Below, in pieces: positions 52,991 through 64,000 of a DNA stretch of 64,000 nt. The DNA comes from Sphingobium sp. OAS761 (GTDB lineage: Bacteria > Pseudomonadota > Alphaproteobacteria > Sphingomonadales > Sphingomonadaceae): contig NZ_JALJVY010000003.1 of NCBI RefSeq assembly GCF_024168485.1, positions 248,001 through 312,000 on the forward strand, written 5' to 3'. The first letter of the stretch is position 1. Each line of letters starts with the position of its first letter. The notes below the pieces were generated by a model. It had not been told where the DNA came from, searched no databases, and saw only the letters and a list, made by a program, of their open reading frames with translations. The position numbers and the translations under genes were made by a program.

Positions 52991-53214
52991 AAAGGCGGGA
53001 GACTTAGTCTGATCGGTGCGGGCCAATCCATCCGGATCGGCAGGCTGCTCGTTCGAGCGTCACCCGCATTCACGACATTTCATGCGTCGGATTTCATCGA
53101 ATCCGGCGGGTGCCAACACATCAGTCCCGCCGGATGTCCCTGCTCCGGCGAGCGCCCGCGCTCGCATCCTTTCCCCAGGGATGCGGGCGCGCGCAATACC
53201 GATCGGAGGACAGT

Positions 53215-53631
53215 ATGACCTATCACGATACATCGTCCCTGACGGCGACTGCCCGCGTCATGCCGCGCGACGCCCTGCGCTGGCTGAACATGCTGCCCGC
53301 GAAGGACAATGCGGCGCAGGCGCTGACCCCCCTGGAATGGCAGGTGATAGACCTTGCCCGGCAGGACGGACTGTCAAGCCTTGAGCCCGGCCGACCCCGG
53401 TCGCGTCTGGTGCGCTTCCTGCTCGGTCCGCCGCCGCCCAGCAAGACCCTGGCAGACGCGCGCCTCGAGGCACTTCGGCACCTGGCGGTGCACGGCTGGC
53501 ATCGTGGCTATGTTGTCCCGCCATCCGCCATTCGCCAGGCGCAGGATGCCGGCTTCAGCGAAGCCCAGATCGGCGACGTTCTCGACCATATCGGCGCGCG
53601 CAAGGCCGCCTTGCGGAAGGCCATGACATGA
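53215..53631 (+). CDS. small protein in the efflux operon
   Basis: 138 residues, ribosome site CGGAGGA 6 bases before ATG 53215. ALTPLEWQVIDLARQDGLSSL looks like a short DNA- or protein-binding helix pair; SKTLADARLEALRHLAVHG and SEAQIGDVLDHIGARKAAL are helical. No membrane part. ATGA-coupled to the adaptor gene. Family not recognised. Confidence 0.65.
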   Translation: MTYHDTSSLTATARVMPRDALRWLNMLPAKDNAAQALTPLEWQVIDLARQDGLSSLEPGRPRSRLVRFLLGPPPPSKTLADARLEALRHLAVHGWHRGYVVPPSAIRQAQDAGFSEAQIGDVLDHIGARKAALRKAMT

Positions 53632-54896
53632 ATCGTCCCGTTTTTCCCCATGAAATCAATCCATCACAGGACGTTACGCCGATGAAGCGCAGTCGCCCCG
53701 CCACATTTCCGCTCGTCATCGGAGCGGCCGTCGTCCTGGCCGCTGCGGGTGCTGGCTGGGTATATTTCGGTCGCAGCGCGCCAGCCGCGGCCGCCATGCC
53801 GGCGCCGACGGTTCAGGCGACATATCCGATTACGCGGCAGGTCACGCAGTGGGACGATTATGTCGGCCGCTTCGCACCGATCCGGTCCGTCGAGGTCCGG
53901 CCGCGCGTGTCCGGTGCCATCACCGCCATCCATTTCCGCGATGGCGATCATGTCCGGTCCGGCCAACCCTTGTTCACGATCGACCCCCGCCCCTATCGCG
54001 CCGCACTGGCAGAAGCGCAGGCCGACGTCGCGTCGGCCAGCAGCGCGTTGCAGCTCGCGCGGGCGGATTACGCCCGTGTGGCGGGCCTGACCGGTGACGA
54101 GGCGATTGCCGATGCCGAAGTGGACGCGCGCCGCGCCCGCGTGCGGTCGGCCTCCGCCGCACTCGCTTCTGCCCAGGCCCGCGTTCGCAGCCGTGCACTC
54201 GACGTCGAGTTCGCGACCGTGCGCGCTCCTATTTCCGGTCGGATCTCGGACCGCCGGATCGACGCGGGCAATCTGGTCAGCGGTGAAGGGGGCGCCAACG
54301 CCACCTTGCTGACGACGATCAACGCGCTGGACCCCATTTATTTCGACTTCGATGCGTCGGAGGCGCTGTTCCTCAAGGCGCAGCGCGACCGGAAGGAAGG
54401 TCGCGCGCCCGCCGCCGTGCAAGTCCGGCTTCAGGACGAGACCGGTTATGCGCATGAAGGAACGCTCGACTTTACCGACAACGGGCTCGACCCCCGGTCC
54501 GGTACCATCCGCGTGCGCGCGCGCTTCGCCAATCCCGACGGATTCCTGACCCCCGGCATGTTCGGAAACATGCGTCTGGCGACCGGCGGCACTGTCAAGG
54601 CACTGCTCGTACCGGATGCGGCGGTGCACGCGGATCAGGCCCGCCGCATCGTGCTGACCGTCGGCAAGGACGGAACCGTCGCCGCCAAACCGGTAGAGGT
54701 CGGACCGCTGGTCGATGGCCTGCGCGTCATACGATCGGGCCTGTCCGCCCAGGACATGGTGGTGCTGTCCAATTTCCAGATGGCTGCCCCCGGCACGAAG
54801 GTTCAGGTCCGGCGCGGAACGATCAAGCCCTCGGCCACGCCAAAGCCCGCGACCGACTCCATTCCCATGGCCGCACAGGCAACGCTCGCCAACTGA
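53628..54896 (+). CDS. RND efflux periplasmic adaptor (membrane fusion protein)
   Basis: 422 residues from the coupled ATG (an inner ATG at 53682 is also plausible). One N-terminal helix (FPLVIGAAVVLAAAGAGWVY), then VQATYPITRQVTQWDDYVGR, the biotinyl-lipoyl-like halves (VRPRVSGAITAIHFRDGDHV ... ATVRAPISGRISDRRIDAGN), an alpha-helical hairpin and a beta-barrel domain. Bridges the RND pump and the outer-membrane channel. Followed 41 bases later by the pump gene. Confidence 0.95.
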   Translation: MNRPVFPHEINPSQDVTPMKRSRPATFPLVIGAAVVLAAAGAGWVYFGRSAPAAAAMPAPTVQATYPITRQVTQWDDYVGRFAPIRSVEVRPRVSGAITAIHFRDGDHVRSGQPLFTIDPRPYRAALAEAQADVASASSALQLARADYARVAGLTGDEAIADAEVDARRARVRSASAALASAQARVRSRALDVEFATVRAPISGRISDRRIDAGNLVSGEGGANATLLTTINALDPIYFDFDASEALFLKAQRDRKEGRAPAAVQVRLQDETGYAHEGTLDFTDNGLDPRSGTIRVRARFANPDGFLTPGMFGNMRLATGGTVKALLVPDAAVHADQARRIVLTVGKDGTVAAKPVEVGPLVDGLRVIRSGLSAQDMVVLSNFQMAAPGTKVQVRRGTIKPSATPKPATDSIPMAAQATLAN

Positions 54897-54937
54897 GCGC
54901 CGCCGTTCCGACCAGCCCATGAACAGGGGCCAAACAG

Positions 54938-57900
54938 ATGCGCTTTTCCCGATTTTTCATTGATCGGCCGATCTTTGCCGGCGTGATCGCGGTGATCATC
55001 ACGGTCGTCGGCCTGCTGGCCTATGTCGGCCTTCCGATCAGCCAGTATCCCGACGTGGTGCCGCCCACCGTCACCGTGTCGGCACAATATCCCGGCGCGT
55101 CCGCCGAAACCGTCGCGGAAACCGTCGCGGCACCGATCGAGCAGGAGATCAACGGCGTCGACGACATGCTCTACATGGGCTCCCAGTCGACCGGCGACGG
55201 CAAGACCGTCATCACCGTCACGTTCAAGATCGGTACCGACCTGGACGCCGCGCAGGTGCTGGTGCAGAATCGCGTCGCCGTCGCGACGCCGCGCCTGCCC
55301 GAGGAAGTCCAGCGGTTCGGGGTCGTCACGCGCAAATCGTCGCCCGACTTTCTGATGGTCGTCAACCTGCAATCCCCGGACGGCAGTTTCGACCGGAACT
55401 ATCTGTCCAACTATGCCTTGACCCAGGTCAAGGACCGGCTGGCGCGGATCGAGGGCGTGGGTGACGTGCAGCTGTTCGGTGCGCGCGATTTCGGCATGCG
55501 CATCTGGATAGACCCGGGCCGTGCTGCGGCGCTGAACCTGACCGCGGGCGAGATCCTGTCCGCATTGCGGGCGCAGAATGTTCAGGTATCCTCCGGCGCG
55601 TTGGGTCAGCCGCCCTACGACACGGGCAGCGCCTATCAGGTCGGTGTCGAGATGCAGGGCCGGCTGGCCGATCCCGAACAATTTGCGGACATCGTCGTAC
55701 GTACCGACGCCGACGGGCGGCAGGTCCGCGTGCGTGACGTCGCGCGCGTCGAACTGGGCGCGCAGGATTACAACATCAACACCTATCTGTCGGGCAAGCC
55801 GACCGTCGTGCTCGCCGTGCTCCAGCGGCCGGGGTCGAACGCCTTGCAGGCAGCCCAGGCCGTCCGCGCGGAAATGGATTCGCTTGCGACCAAATTCCCG
55901 AGGGGACTGGAATATTCGGTCATCTACAATCCCACCGAATTCATCGGCCAGTCGATCGACGCCGTCTACGAGACGCTGTTCGAGGCGGTGATTCTGGTGG
56001 TGCTGGTCATTCTGGTGTTCCTGCAGAACTGGCGCGCCGCGATCATTCCGATCCTGGCGATTCCGGTGTCGCTGATCGGCACTGCGGTCATGCTGGCGGC
56101 GCTGGGCTACTCGCTCAACAACCTGTCCCTGTTCGGGCTGGTGCTGGCGATCGGCATCGTGGTCGACGACGCTATCGTCGTGGTCGAGAATGTGGAGCGG
56201 TATATCGAGGAGGGCCTGTCTCCGCTGGAGGCCGCGCGCACGTCGATGGACGAAGTGTCGGGCGCGCTGATCGCCATCGTGCTGGTTCTGTGCGCGGTGT
56301 TCGTCCCTACGGTGTTCATCACGGGCATTTCGGGCGCCTTCTACCGGCAGTTCGCCGTGACCATCTCTACTGCGACGGTCATTTCGCTGCTGCTGTCGCT
56401 CACCCTTTCGCCGGCTCTGGCCGCGATCCTGTTGCGCCACAGGTCGGCACCCGCGCAAGATGCGCGGCGCTGGAAACTGTGGCTGCATGGCGCGGGCGAA
56501 CGGTTCAACCGGGGCTTTGAACGCCTGTCGGACGGTTATTCGCGGCTGACCCACCGGCTGGTGGTGAGACCGCTGCGCATGATGGCGACCTATGGCGCGC
56601 TGATCCTGGCCACTGTCGCCGTTTTCTGGGTAACCCCGGCCGGGTTCGTACCGCAGCAGGACCAGGGCTATTTCCTCGCCGCCGCTTTCCTGCCGCCGGG
56701 TTCCTCGCTGGAGCGGACCGACGAGGTCACGCGTGAGATCGCGCAGCGGCTGCTGCCCATCAAGGGCATTCGCGGTGCGGTGATGTTCGCGGGCTTCCAT
56801 GGGCCCTCGCGCACGGCAGCACCGGATTCAGCCGCCATCTACCTACCCTTCGACAGCTTCGAGGAGCGCAAGAAGCTGGGCGTTACCTATGCCAGCATCA
56901 TGGCCGAGGCACAAAAGGCCGTCGCCGGCTACGACAAGGCGATGATCCTGCTGCTGCCGCCGCCGACGATCAATGGCATCGTTCCGCCGGGCGGCTACCG
57001 CATGATGGTGGAGGACCGCGAGGGCCACAGCTATACCGAGCTGGCCCAGGCGGCCGGCGGCCTGATCGCCAAGGGTAACCAGCAGAAGGACATGACGCAG
57101 GTCTATACCCTCTACAACGAGGCTACCCCGCGCATCTTCACCGATGTCGACCGGCGCAAGGCGGAAATGCTGGGCGTTCCCCCGCAGCGCGTGTTCGAGG
57201 CCTTGCAGGTCTATCTGGGGTCGTCGTTCGTCAACGACTTCAACCTGCTGGGCCGGACGTTCAGGGTCACCGCGCAGGCGGACGCGCCTTATCGCGGAAC
57301 GGTGGCGGACATCGCCAATCTGAAGACCCGGTCGGATTCGGGCGCGATGGTCCCGATCGGATCGGTCGCCACCTTCCAGGACAAGACCGGCCCCTATCGC
57401 GTCGTCCGCTACAATCTGCGCCGCGCGATCGAGGTCGACGGCAACACGCCGCCGGGATATTCCTCGGGCCAGTCGCTGGCGACGATGGAAAAGATCGCCG
57501 ACGAAACGCTGCCGGAGGGCTACGCCCATGAATGGACAGGCATCGCCTACCAGCAGGTCACGGCCGGCAACACGGCGGGCATCGTGTTTGGCATGGCGGT
57601 ATTGTTCGTGTTCCTGGTGCTGGCGGCGCAATATGAAAGCCTGGCGCTGCCGCTCGCGATCATCCTGATCGTGCCGATGTGCCTGTTCGCCGCCATGCTG
57701 GGCGTCAATATCCGGGGCATGGACAATAACATCCTGACCCAGATCGGCCTGGTGGTGCTGATCGCGCTGGCGGCGAAGAATGCGATCCTGGTTGTCGAAT
57801 TCGCCCGCGCGGCGGAAATCGACCGTGGCATGTCGCCGGTGGAAGCGGCCGTCTATGCGGCGCGGACCAGGCTCCGCCCGATCCTGATGACCAGCTTCGC

Positions 57901-58126
57901 CTTCATTCTGGGCGCGGTCCCGCTGGTCATCGCCAGCGGTGCCGGGGCGGAGCTCCGCCAGGCGCTGGGCACGGCGGTGTTCTTCGGCATGGCTGGCGTC
58001 ACCGGTTTCGGCCTGCTCTTCACGCCGACCTTCTACGTGGTGTGCCGGGCGCTCGCCGACCGGCTTCGCCGCCAGCGCCCGACGCGCGGCGGGGACGACA
58101 GCCCGGCCCTGCAACCGGCCGAATAA
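54938..58126 (+). CDS. RND efflux pump, AcrB/HAE1 type
   Basis: 1062 residues, the usual length. RFFIDRPIFAGVIAVIITVV at the N-terminus, GDVQLFGARDFGMRIWIDPG, GIVVDDAIVVVENVERYIEE (TM4 Asp pair for proton relay), and GLVVLIALAAKNAILVVEFA (TM10 Lys) are present. It exports drugs, solvents or dyes from the inner membrane and periplasm using the proton gradient. Central gene of the operon with adaptor and outer-membrane factor. Confidence 0.97.
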   Translation: MRFSRFFIDRPIFAGVIAVIITVVGLLAYVGLPISQYPDVVPPTVTVSAQYPGASAETVAETVAAPIEQEINGVDDMLYMGSQSTGDGKTVITVTFKIGTDLDAAQVLVQNRVAVATPRLPEEVQRFGVVTRKSSPDFLMVVNLQSPDGSFDRNYLSNYALTQVKDRLARIEGVGDVQLFGARDFGMRIWIDPGRAAALNLTAGEILSALRAQNVQVSSGALGQPPYDTGSAYQVGVEMQGRLADPEQFADIVVRTDADGRQVRVRDVARVELGAQDYNINTYLSGKPTVVLAVLQRPGSNALQAAQAVRAEMDSLATKFPRGLEYSVIYNPTEFIGQSIDAVYETLFEAVILVVLVILVFLQNWRAAIIPILAIPVSLIGTAVMLAALGYSLNNLSLFGLVLAIGIVVDDAIVVVENVERYIEEGLSPLEAARTSMDEVSGALIAIVLVLCAVFVPTVFITGISGAFYRQFAVTISTATVISLLLSLTLSPALAAILLRHRSAPAQDARRWKLWLHGAGERFNRGFERLSDGYSRLTHRLVVRPLRMMATYGALILATVAVFWVTPAGFVPQQDQGYFLAAAFLPPGSSLERTDEVTREIAQRLLPIKGIRGAVMFAGFHGPSRTAAPDSAAIYLPFDSFEERKKLGVTYASIMAEAQKAVAGYDKAMILLLPPPTINGIVPPGGYRMMVEDREGHSYTELAQAAGGLIAKGNQQKDMTQVYTLYNEATPRIFTDVDRRKAEMLGVPPQRVFEALQVYLGSSFVNDFNLLGRTFRVTAQADAPYRGTVADIANLKTRSDSGAMVPIGSVATFQDKTGPYRVVRYNLRRAIEVDGNTPPGYSSGQSLATMEKIADETLPEGYAHEWTGIAYQQVTAGNTAGIVFGMAVLFVFLVLAAQYESLALPLAIILIVPMCLFAAMLGVNIRGMDNNILTQIGLVVLIALAAKNAILVVEFARAAEIDRGMSPVEAAVYAARTRLRPILMTSFAFILGAVPLVIASGAGAELRQALGTAVFFGMAGVTGFGLLFTPTFYVVCRALADRLRRQRPTRGGDDSPALQPAE

Positions 58127-58137
58127 GGAGTATCGAT

Positions 58138-59550
58138 ATGTTCGCACGCACTGCGATCGCGGCGCTGCTGGCCGCGACGGCGCTGACCGCCTGCACCGCA
58201 GGCCCGGACTATGCCCGGCCACGGATACAGGCGGAAGCGGCCGCGCCCTTCATCGGCACGGACAAGTCCGATGCCGTGACGGCCGCCCAGCCGATCGCGC
58301 AATGGTGGCGGCAATATGATGACCCGCTGCTCGATCGGCTGGTGGCCGATGCACTCGCCGCCAATACCGACATCCGCATCGCGCTCGCGCGCATCGAAAA
58401 GGCGCGATCGTCGCTGCGCGGCGCGAAGTCGGACCGGTCGCCCTCGACCGACCTGCAAGGCTCCGCCACCTATGGCCGCGTACCCGAAAGCCAGGCGCCC
58501 GCAGGCGTGGACCGGGAAGGACGTACTGTCGATGCCGGCATCAGCATCGGCTATGAAGTCGACCTGTTCGGTCGGGTCCGCCGGGGGGTGGAAGCGGCGC
58601 GCGGCGACTATGAGGCGGCGCAGGCCGATGCCGACGCTACGCGCCTGACGATCGCGGCCGATACGGTGCGCGCCTATTTCGACGCCACCACAGCCTCTGA
58701 AAGCGCGGCGGTCGCCCGGCGCACCGTTGCTTTGCTCGACGACAATATGCGCATTACCGGCGCGCGCGAACGGCGCGGTCTTGCCGACCGGATCGACGTC
58801 ATTCGCGTGATGCAGTTGCGCGAACGGCAGGCGGCGGACATTCCGACCTACGACGCCGCACGCGACGCCGCGCTGTTCCGCATCGCGACGCTGACCGGCC
58901 GCACGCCCCGGCAATTGCCAGCCGAACTGACGGGCGCGGTAACGACCCCTGCCCTCTCCTCCCCCTTACCGGTAGGCGACGGCCAGTCGTTGCTGGCGCG
59001 CCGTCCCGACATACGCGCCGCCGAGCGCCGGCTGGCCGCTGATACTGCCCGCATCGGCGTCGCCACCGCCGACCTCTACCCGCGCATCACGCTGGGCGGA
59101 TCGGTGGGCACGACGGCGGTGGGCGCCACCGACATCTTCTCGGGCGGTCCGTTCCGCTGGCTGCTGGGGCCGCTCATCTCGTGGGCTTTCCCCAATCAGG
59201 AGGCGATCCGCGCCCGGATAGACAGCGCGACGGCGGACAGTCATGCCGACCTCGCCGCGTTCGACGGCGCGGTGCTGGGCGCGCTGGAGGAAACGGAAAC
59301 GGCCCTGTCCGCCTATCGCAACGCCATGCGCCGCGAAGTCGTGCTGGGCCAGGCCCGCGACGCGGCCGAGCGCGCCGCCAAGGCCAGTCGTGCCCGCCAG
59401 CGTGTCGGCGAGATCGACTTTCTTGCCGTGCTGGACGCCGAACGCACCCTGGCCGCCGCCCAGAGCGACCATATTGCCGCCCGTCGCGCGACCGCCTTTG
59501 CCCAGGTCGACCTGTTCCGCGCACTGGCGGGGGGATGGGAAGCGGAATGA
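58138..59550 (+). CDS. outer-membrane efflux lipoprotein (NodT/OprM family)
   Basis: 470 residues from ATG 58138 with AAGGAG 7 bases upstream. Lipoprotein signal FARTAIAALLAATALTAC (lipobox LTAC), then GPDYARP and two TolC-type helical repeats (IAQWWRQYDDPLLDRLV, RPDIRAAERRLAADTARIG). Forms the outer-membrane channel of the tripartite pump. Longer frames upstream overlap the pump gene and were not used. Confidence 0.95.
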   Translation: MFARTAIAALLAATALTACTAGPDYARPRIQAEAAAPFIGTDKSDAVTAAQPIAQWWRQYDDPLLDRLVADALAANTDIRIALARIEKARSSLRGAKSDRSPSTDLQGSATYGRVPESQAPAGVDREGRTVDAGISIGYEVDLFGRVRRGVEAARGDYEAAQADADATRLTIAADTVRAYFDATTASESAAVARRTVALLDDNMRITGARERRGLADRIDVIRVMQLRERQAADIPTYDAARDAALFRIATLTGRTPRQLPAELTGAVTTPALSSPLPVGDGQSLLARRPDIRAAERRLAADTARIGVATADLYPRITLGGSVGTTAVGATDIFSGGPFRWLLGPLISWAFPNQEAIRARIDSATADSHADLAAFDGAVLGALEETETALSAYRNAMRREVVLGQARDAAERAAKASRARQRVGEIDFLAVLDAERTLAAAQSDHIAARRATAFAQVDLFRALAGGWEAE

Positions 59551-59582
59551 GGGCGGCTGGCATCCCCGCCGTCCCCCACGCA

Positions 59583-59632
59583 TGGGATCGATATGTGGGG
59601 TCGGCCTAGCCAAGCCCGCAGCGTCGATCCCA
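59583..59632. terminator. 9-bp inverted repeat between convergent genes
   Basis: TGGGATCGA (59583-59591) and TCGATCCCA (59624-59632) are exact complements; the 32-base loop itself can fold. It sits between the convergent outer-membrane factor and thiC stops, so a bidirectional terminator is likely. Confidence 0.5.
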
Positions 59633-59636
59633 AGCC

Positions 59637-61715
<2,079 letters not shown>

Positions 61716-61717
61716 TT

Positions 61718-62017
61718 ATGACCGATCCCCATCTCCCTGACCTGGGCACCAAGGCCGGACGCAAGGCGTTTCGCCACGAAATGCGCATGGTTGCGGTACG
61801 GCCGCGCCGTTGGGGACTGTGGTTTCTGACCGGTGGCGCCCTGCTGATGATATTGCCCTCCGCACTCGACATGCATGATATTTTCGGGTGGTCGCCCAGC
61901 CTTTTGGGGATCATGCTGATCGCCGCGGCGTTACCCCTGCTTGTCGCCGGAGCGCTGCTGCGGCGGCGCTACCGGCGGGCGCGCCTGATGCCCGTCAGGG
62001 GGGATGGACCGACATGA
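61718..62017 (+). CDS. small membrane protein coupled to the peptidase
   Basis: 99 residues from ATG 61718. Basic N-terminus (LGTKAGRKAFRHEMRMVAVRPRR) and two hydrophobic segments (WGLWFLTGGALLMILPSAL, LLGIMLIAAALPLLVAGALL). TGA overlaps the next ATG (ATGA). Family not recognised. Divergent from the thiC leader. Confidence 0.65.
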   Translation: MTDPHLPDLGTKAGRKAFRHEMRMVAVRPRRWGLWFLTGGALLMILPSALDMHDIFGWSPSLLGIMLIAAALPLLVAGALLRRRYRRARLMPVRGDGPT

Positions 62018-64000
62018 AAAGGATTTTGAGCTTGGTTTCCGCTGCCCTGCTGACCGGCGCCGGCGCACCGCCGATCGCCCCCGCCGACGACCCATATATC
62101 TGGCTGGAGGACTGGACCGGTCCGCGCGCGATGGAGTGGGTGGAAGCGGAGAACAAGGCGACCGAGGCCGCGTTCCGGAACGACCGGCGCTATTCCGGCT
62201 ATTATGAGCAGGCGCTCGCCATCGCGTCGGCCAAGGACCGGATCGCGATGCCGATGATGATCCACGGACGCATCTATAATTTCTGGCGCGACGCCGACCA
62301 TCCGCAGGGAATCTGGCGGTGGACGAGCCAAGCCGATTATGCGTCCGACGCGCCCCGATGGACGACGGTGCTGGACCTTGACGCCCTGTCGAAGGCGGAA
62401 GGGACGAAATGGGTGTGGAAAGGCGCATCCATCCTCGATCCCGACGAAAAGCGGGCACTCGTCAACCTGTCGGACGGCGGCGAGGATGCCGTCAGCCTGC
62501 GGGAATTCGATCTTGGGACGGGACATTTCGTCGAAGGCGGATTCAACATCCCCACGTCCAAGCAGAATGAAGGCTGGCTGGACCGCGACACCATCCTGCT
62601 TGCCCGGGACTGGGGCGAAGGCACTCTGACGAAATCGGGCTATCCCTTTGTCGTCAAGACGTTGCGGCGCGGTCAACCCTTGAGCGCGGCGCAGGAAATC
62701 TATCGCGGCGAACCGGACGATCAGGTCGGCACATTCCCGATAATCCTGTCGGACGGGTCGGGCAATCGCGCGGCCTTCCTCTACCGCGGCGTGACCTTCT
62801 TCGGCAACGAGACCTATCTCGTCACCCCGCAGGGCGTGAAGAAGTTGCCGCTGCCCGCGAAAAGCAACCTGCAAGGCATGGTCGATGGCCAGGTGCTGAT
62901 CCAGACCAGCGAAGAATGGACGAGCAGCGGCGTTACCGTGCCCGCCGGTTCCCTCGCCGCCGTGCCGCTGAAGGCATTGCAATCGGGCGAAACGCTCAAG
63001 CCGCAAATCCTGTTCGCGCCGACCGCGCGTCAGTCGATCGACGGCGTGGCGGCGACCAGGGGGCATGTCATCCTCGCCTATAACGACAATGTGCGCGGCA
63101 GGGTGCTAGTGCTGACGCCCGGCGCGCGCGGCTGGACCGGTCGACCGGCGGACCTGCCCGACAACGCCACCATTTCGATCGCGTCGGCGACCGGCAAGAG
63201 CGATCAGACTTATCTCGCGGTCGCAGGCTTTCTGGCGCCCACGACGCTCTGGGCGATGGATGCAGCCGACCCGGCCCCGCGCCAGGTCAAGGCGATGCCC
63301 GCCCGCTTCGATGCTGCGGGCCTGGTGGTCGAACAGTTCGAGGCGACATCCACCGACGGCACGAGAATTCCCTATTTCATCGTCCATCGCACCGACATGA
63401 AGAAGGATGGCGCGACGCCGACGATCATGACCGCTTATGGCGGGTTCGAAGTGCCGATGACGCCAAGCTATGCCGCCATCACCGGAAAGCTGTGGCTGGA
63501 ACGGGGCAACAGCTTCGTCCTGGCCAACATCCGCGGCGGCGGCGAATTCGGCCCGGCCTGGCACGAAGCCGGTCTCAAGACCAAAAGGCAGGTCATCTAT
63601 GACGATTTCGCAGCCGTCGCGCAGGATATTTTCGCGCGCAAGCTGTCGTCGCCCGAAAAATTCGGCATCTATGGCGGATCGAACGAGGGCCTGTTGATGG
63701 GGGTGGAATTCAACCAGCATCCCGACCTCTGGAACGCGGTCGTGATCCAGGTGCCGCTGCTCGACATGATCCGCTACGAAAAGATTGCGGCCGGCGCGTC
63801 ATGGGTCGATGAATATGGCAGCGTGTCGGTTCCTGAAGAAAGGGCGTTTCTCGAAAAGATCTCGCCCTATGCCAATATCCGCAGGGGCGTCTCCTATCCT
63901 CCGCCCTATGTCTGGACGACGACCAAGGACGACCGGGTCGGCCCGCAGCATGCCCGAAAGTTCGCCGCGCGGCTGAAGGAATATGGCATCCCCTATCATT
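62014..64000 (+). CDS. prolyl oligopeptidase family serine peptidase, 3' end cut off
   Basis: 662 codons to the window edge, stop not reached. A short signal peptide (ILSLVSAALLTGAGAPPIA) then DDPYIWLEDWTGPRAMEWVE, the S9A N-terminal motif, a propeller and the hydrolase domain with FVLANIRGGGEFGPAWHEAG and GIYGGSNEGLLMG. The nucleophile elbow usually reads GGSNGG; here the second-last Gly is Glu. The catalytic Asp region starts (VWTTTKDDRVGPQHA) and the His lies outside the window. Likely a periplasmic prolyl endopeptidase-like enzyme. Confidence 0.93.
   Translation, partial: MKRILSLVSAALLTGAGAPPIAPADDPYIWLEDWTGPRAMEWVEAENKATEAAFRNDRRYSGYYEQALAIASAKDRIAMPMMIHGRIYNFWRDADHPQGIWRWTSQADYASDAPRWTTVLDLDALSKAEGTKWVWKGASILDPDEKRALVNLSDGGEDAVSLREFDLGTGHFVEGGFNIPTSKQNEGWLDRDTILLARDWGEGTLTKSGYPFVVKTLRRGQPLSAAQEIYRGEPDDQVGTFPIILSDGSGNRAAFLYRGVTFFGNETYLVTPQGVKKLPLPAKSNLQGMVDGQVLIQTSEEWTSSGVTVPAGSLAAVPLKALQSGETLKPQILFAPTARQSIDGVAATRGHVILAYNDNVRGRVLVLTPGARGWTGRPADLPDNATISIASATGKSDQTYLAVAGFLAPTTLWAMDAADPAPRQVKAMPARFDAAGLVVEQFEATSTDGTRIPYFIVHRTDMKKDGATPTIMTAYGGFEVPMTPSYAAITGKLWLERGNSFVLANIRGGGEFGPAWHEAGLKTKRQVIYDDFAAVAQDIFARKLSSPEKFGIYGGSNEGLLMGVEFNQHPDLWNAVVIQVPLLDMIRYEKIAAGASWVDEYGSVSVPEERAFLEKISPYANIRRGVSYPPPYVWTTTKDDRVGPQHARKFAARLKEYGIPYH

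Noticed and set aside
54803-56800. Minus-strand frame of 665 codons opposite the RND adaptor and pump
   Set aside because: Antisense shadow rich in His, Arg and Gln with no recognisable domain; the plus-strand pump is certain.

Overview
The window looks like a chromosomal segment of a sphingomonad (Alphaproteobacteria, Sphingomonadales). The DNA is GC-rich, the TonB-dependent receptors are of sphingomonad type, and the cobalamin, thiamine and efflux genes are packed into long ATG-overlapping operons. This assignment is an inference from gene content; no 16S rRNA gene is present.

Region by region. 1-9833 is core chromosome: a partial UPF0314-type membrane protein, gmk, a MidA/NDUFAF7-type methyltransferase overlapping lgt, a TonB-dependent receptor followed by a beta-propeller phytase with a PHO-box-like site upstream, an OPT-family transporter and hspQ. 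At 9968-10057 lies tRNA-Ser(CGA). A large serine recombinase gene, whose frame runs antisense through this tRNA, marks the left end of an integrated mobile element of about 24 kb (to roughly 33.7-34.2 kb). The element carries a relaxase, a MobC-like accessory protein, a TraG/VirD4-like coupling protein split into two overlapping frames, ArdA, a second serine recombinase, several uncharacterised membrane or secreted proteins, and a very AT-rich M48-like peptidase gene. It also carries a defence operon in which Vsr, a C5 methyltransferase and an Eco29kI-like GIY-YIG endonuclease are followed directly by a HEPN-like, a TIR-domain and a PD-(D/E)XK-like protein. No type IV secretion channel genes are visible, so it looks mobilisable rather than self-transmissible.

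Beyond the element: a type III polyketide synthase / methyltransferase / flavin oxidoreductase operon (34.2-37.0 kb); a tryptophan-tryptophylquinone amine dehydrogenase operon (B-E-D-A plus a monohaem cytochrome c) next to a TetR regulator (37.2-41.4 kb); and a cobalamin salvage and nucleotide-loop operon running btuB, DUF1636, cobT, phosphatase, cobS, cobC, cobD, cobQ, cobU (50.0-41.5 kb, minus strand) under one cobalamin riboswitch. A second, divergent cobalamin riboswitch controls a membrane protein and cobO. Then come a TetR regulator with a tripartite RND efflux operon (52.2-59.6 kb), thiC under a TPP riboswitch, a small membrane protein and a prolyl oligopeptidase cut by the window edge.

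The genes act as modules: phosphate scavenging from phytate, amine oxidation in the periplasm, B12 uptake with remodelling, drug or solvent export, and, on the element, transfer plus anti-restriction and layered anti-phage defence. The candidate for an undescribed system is the six-gene operon at 24071-29720.
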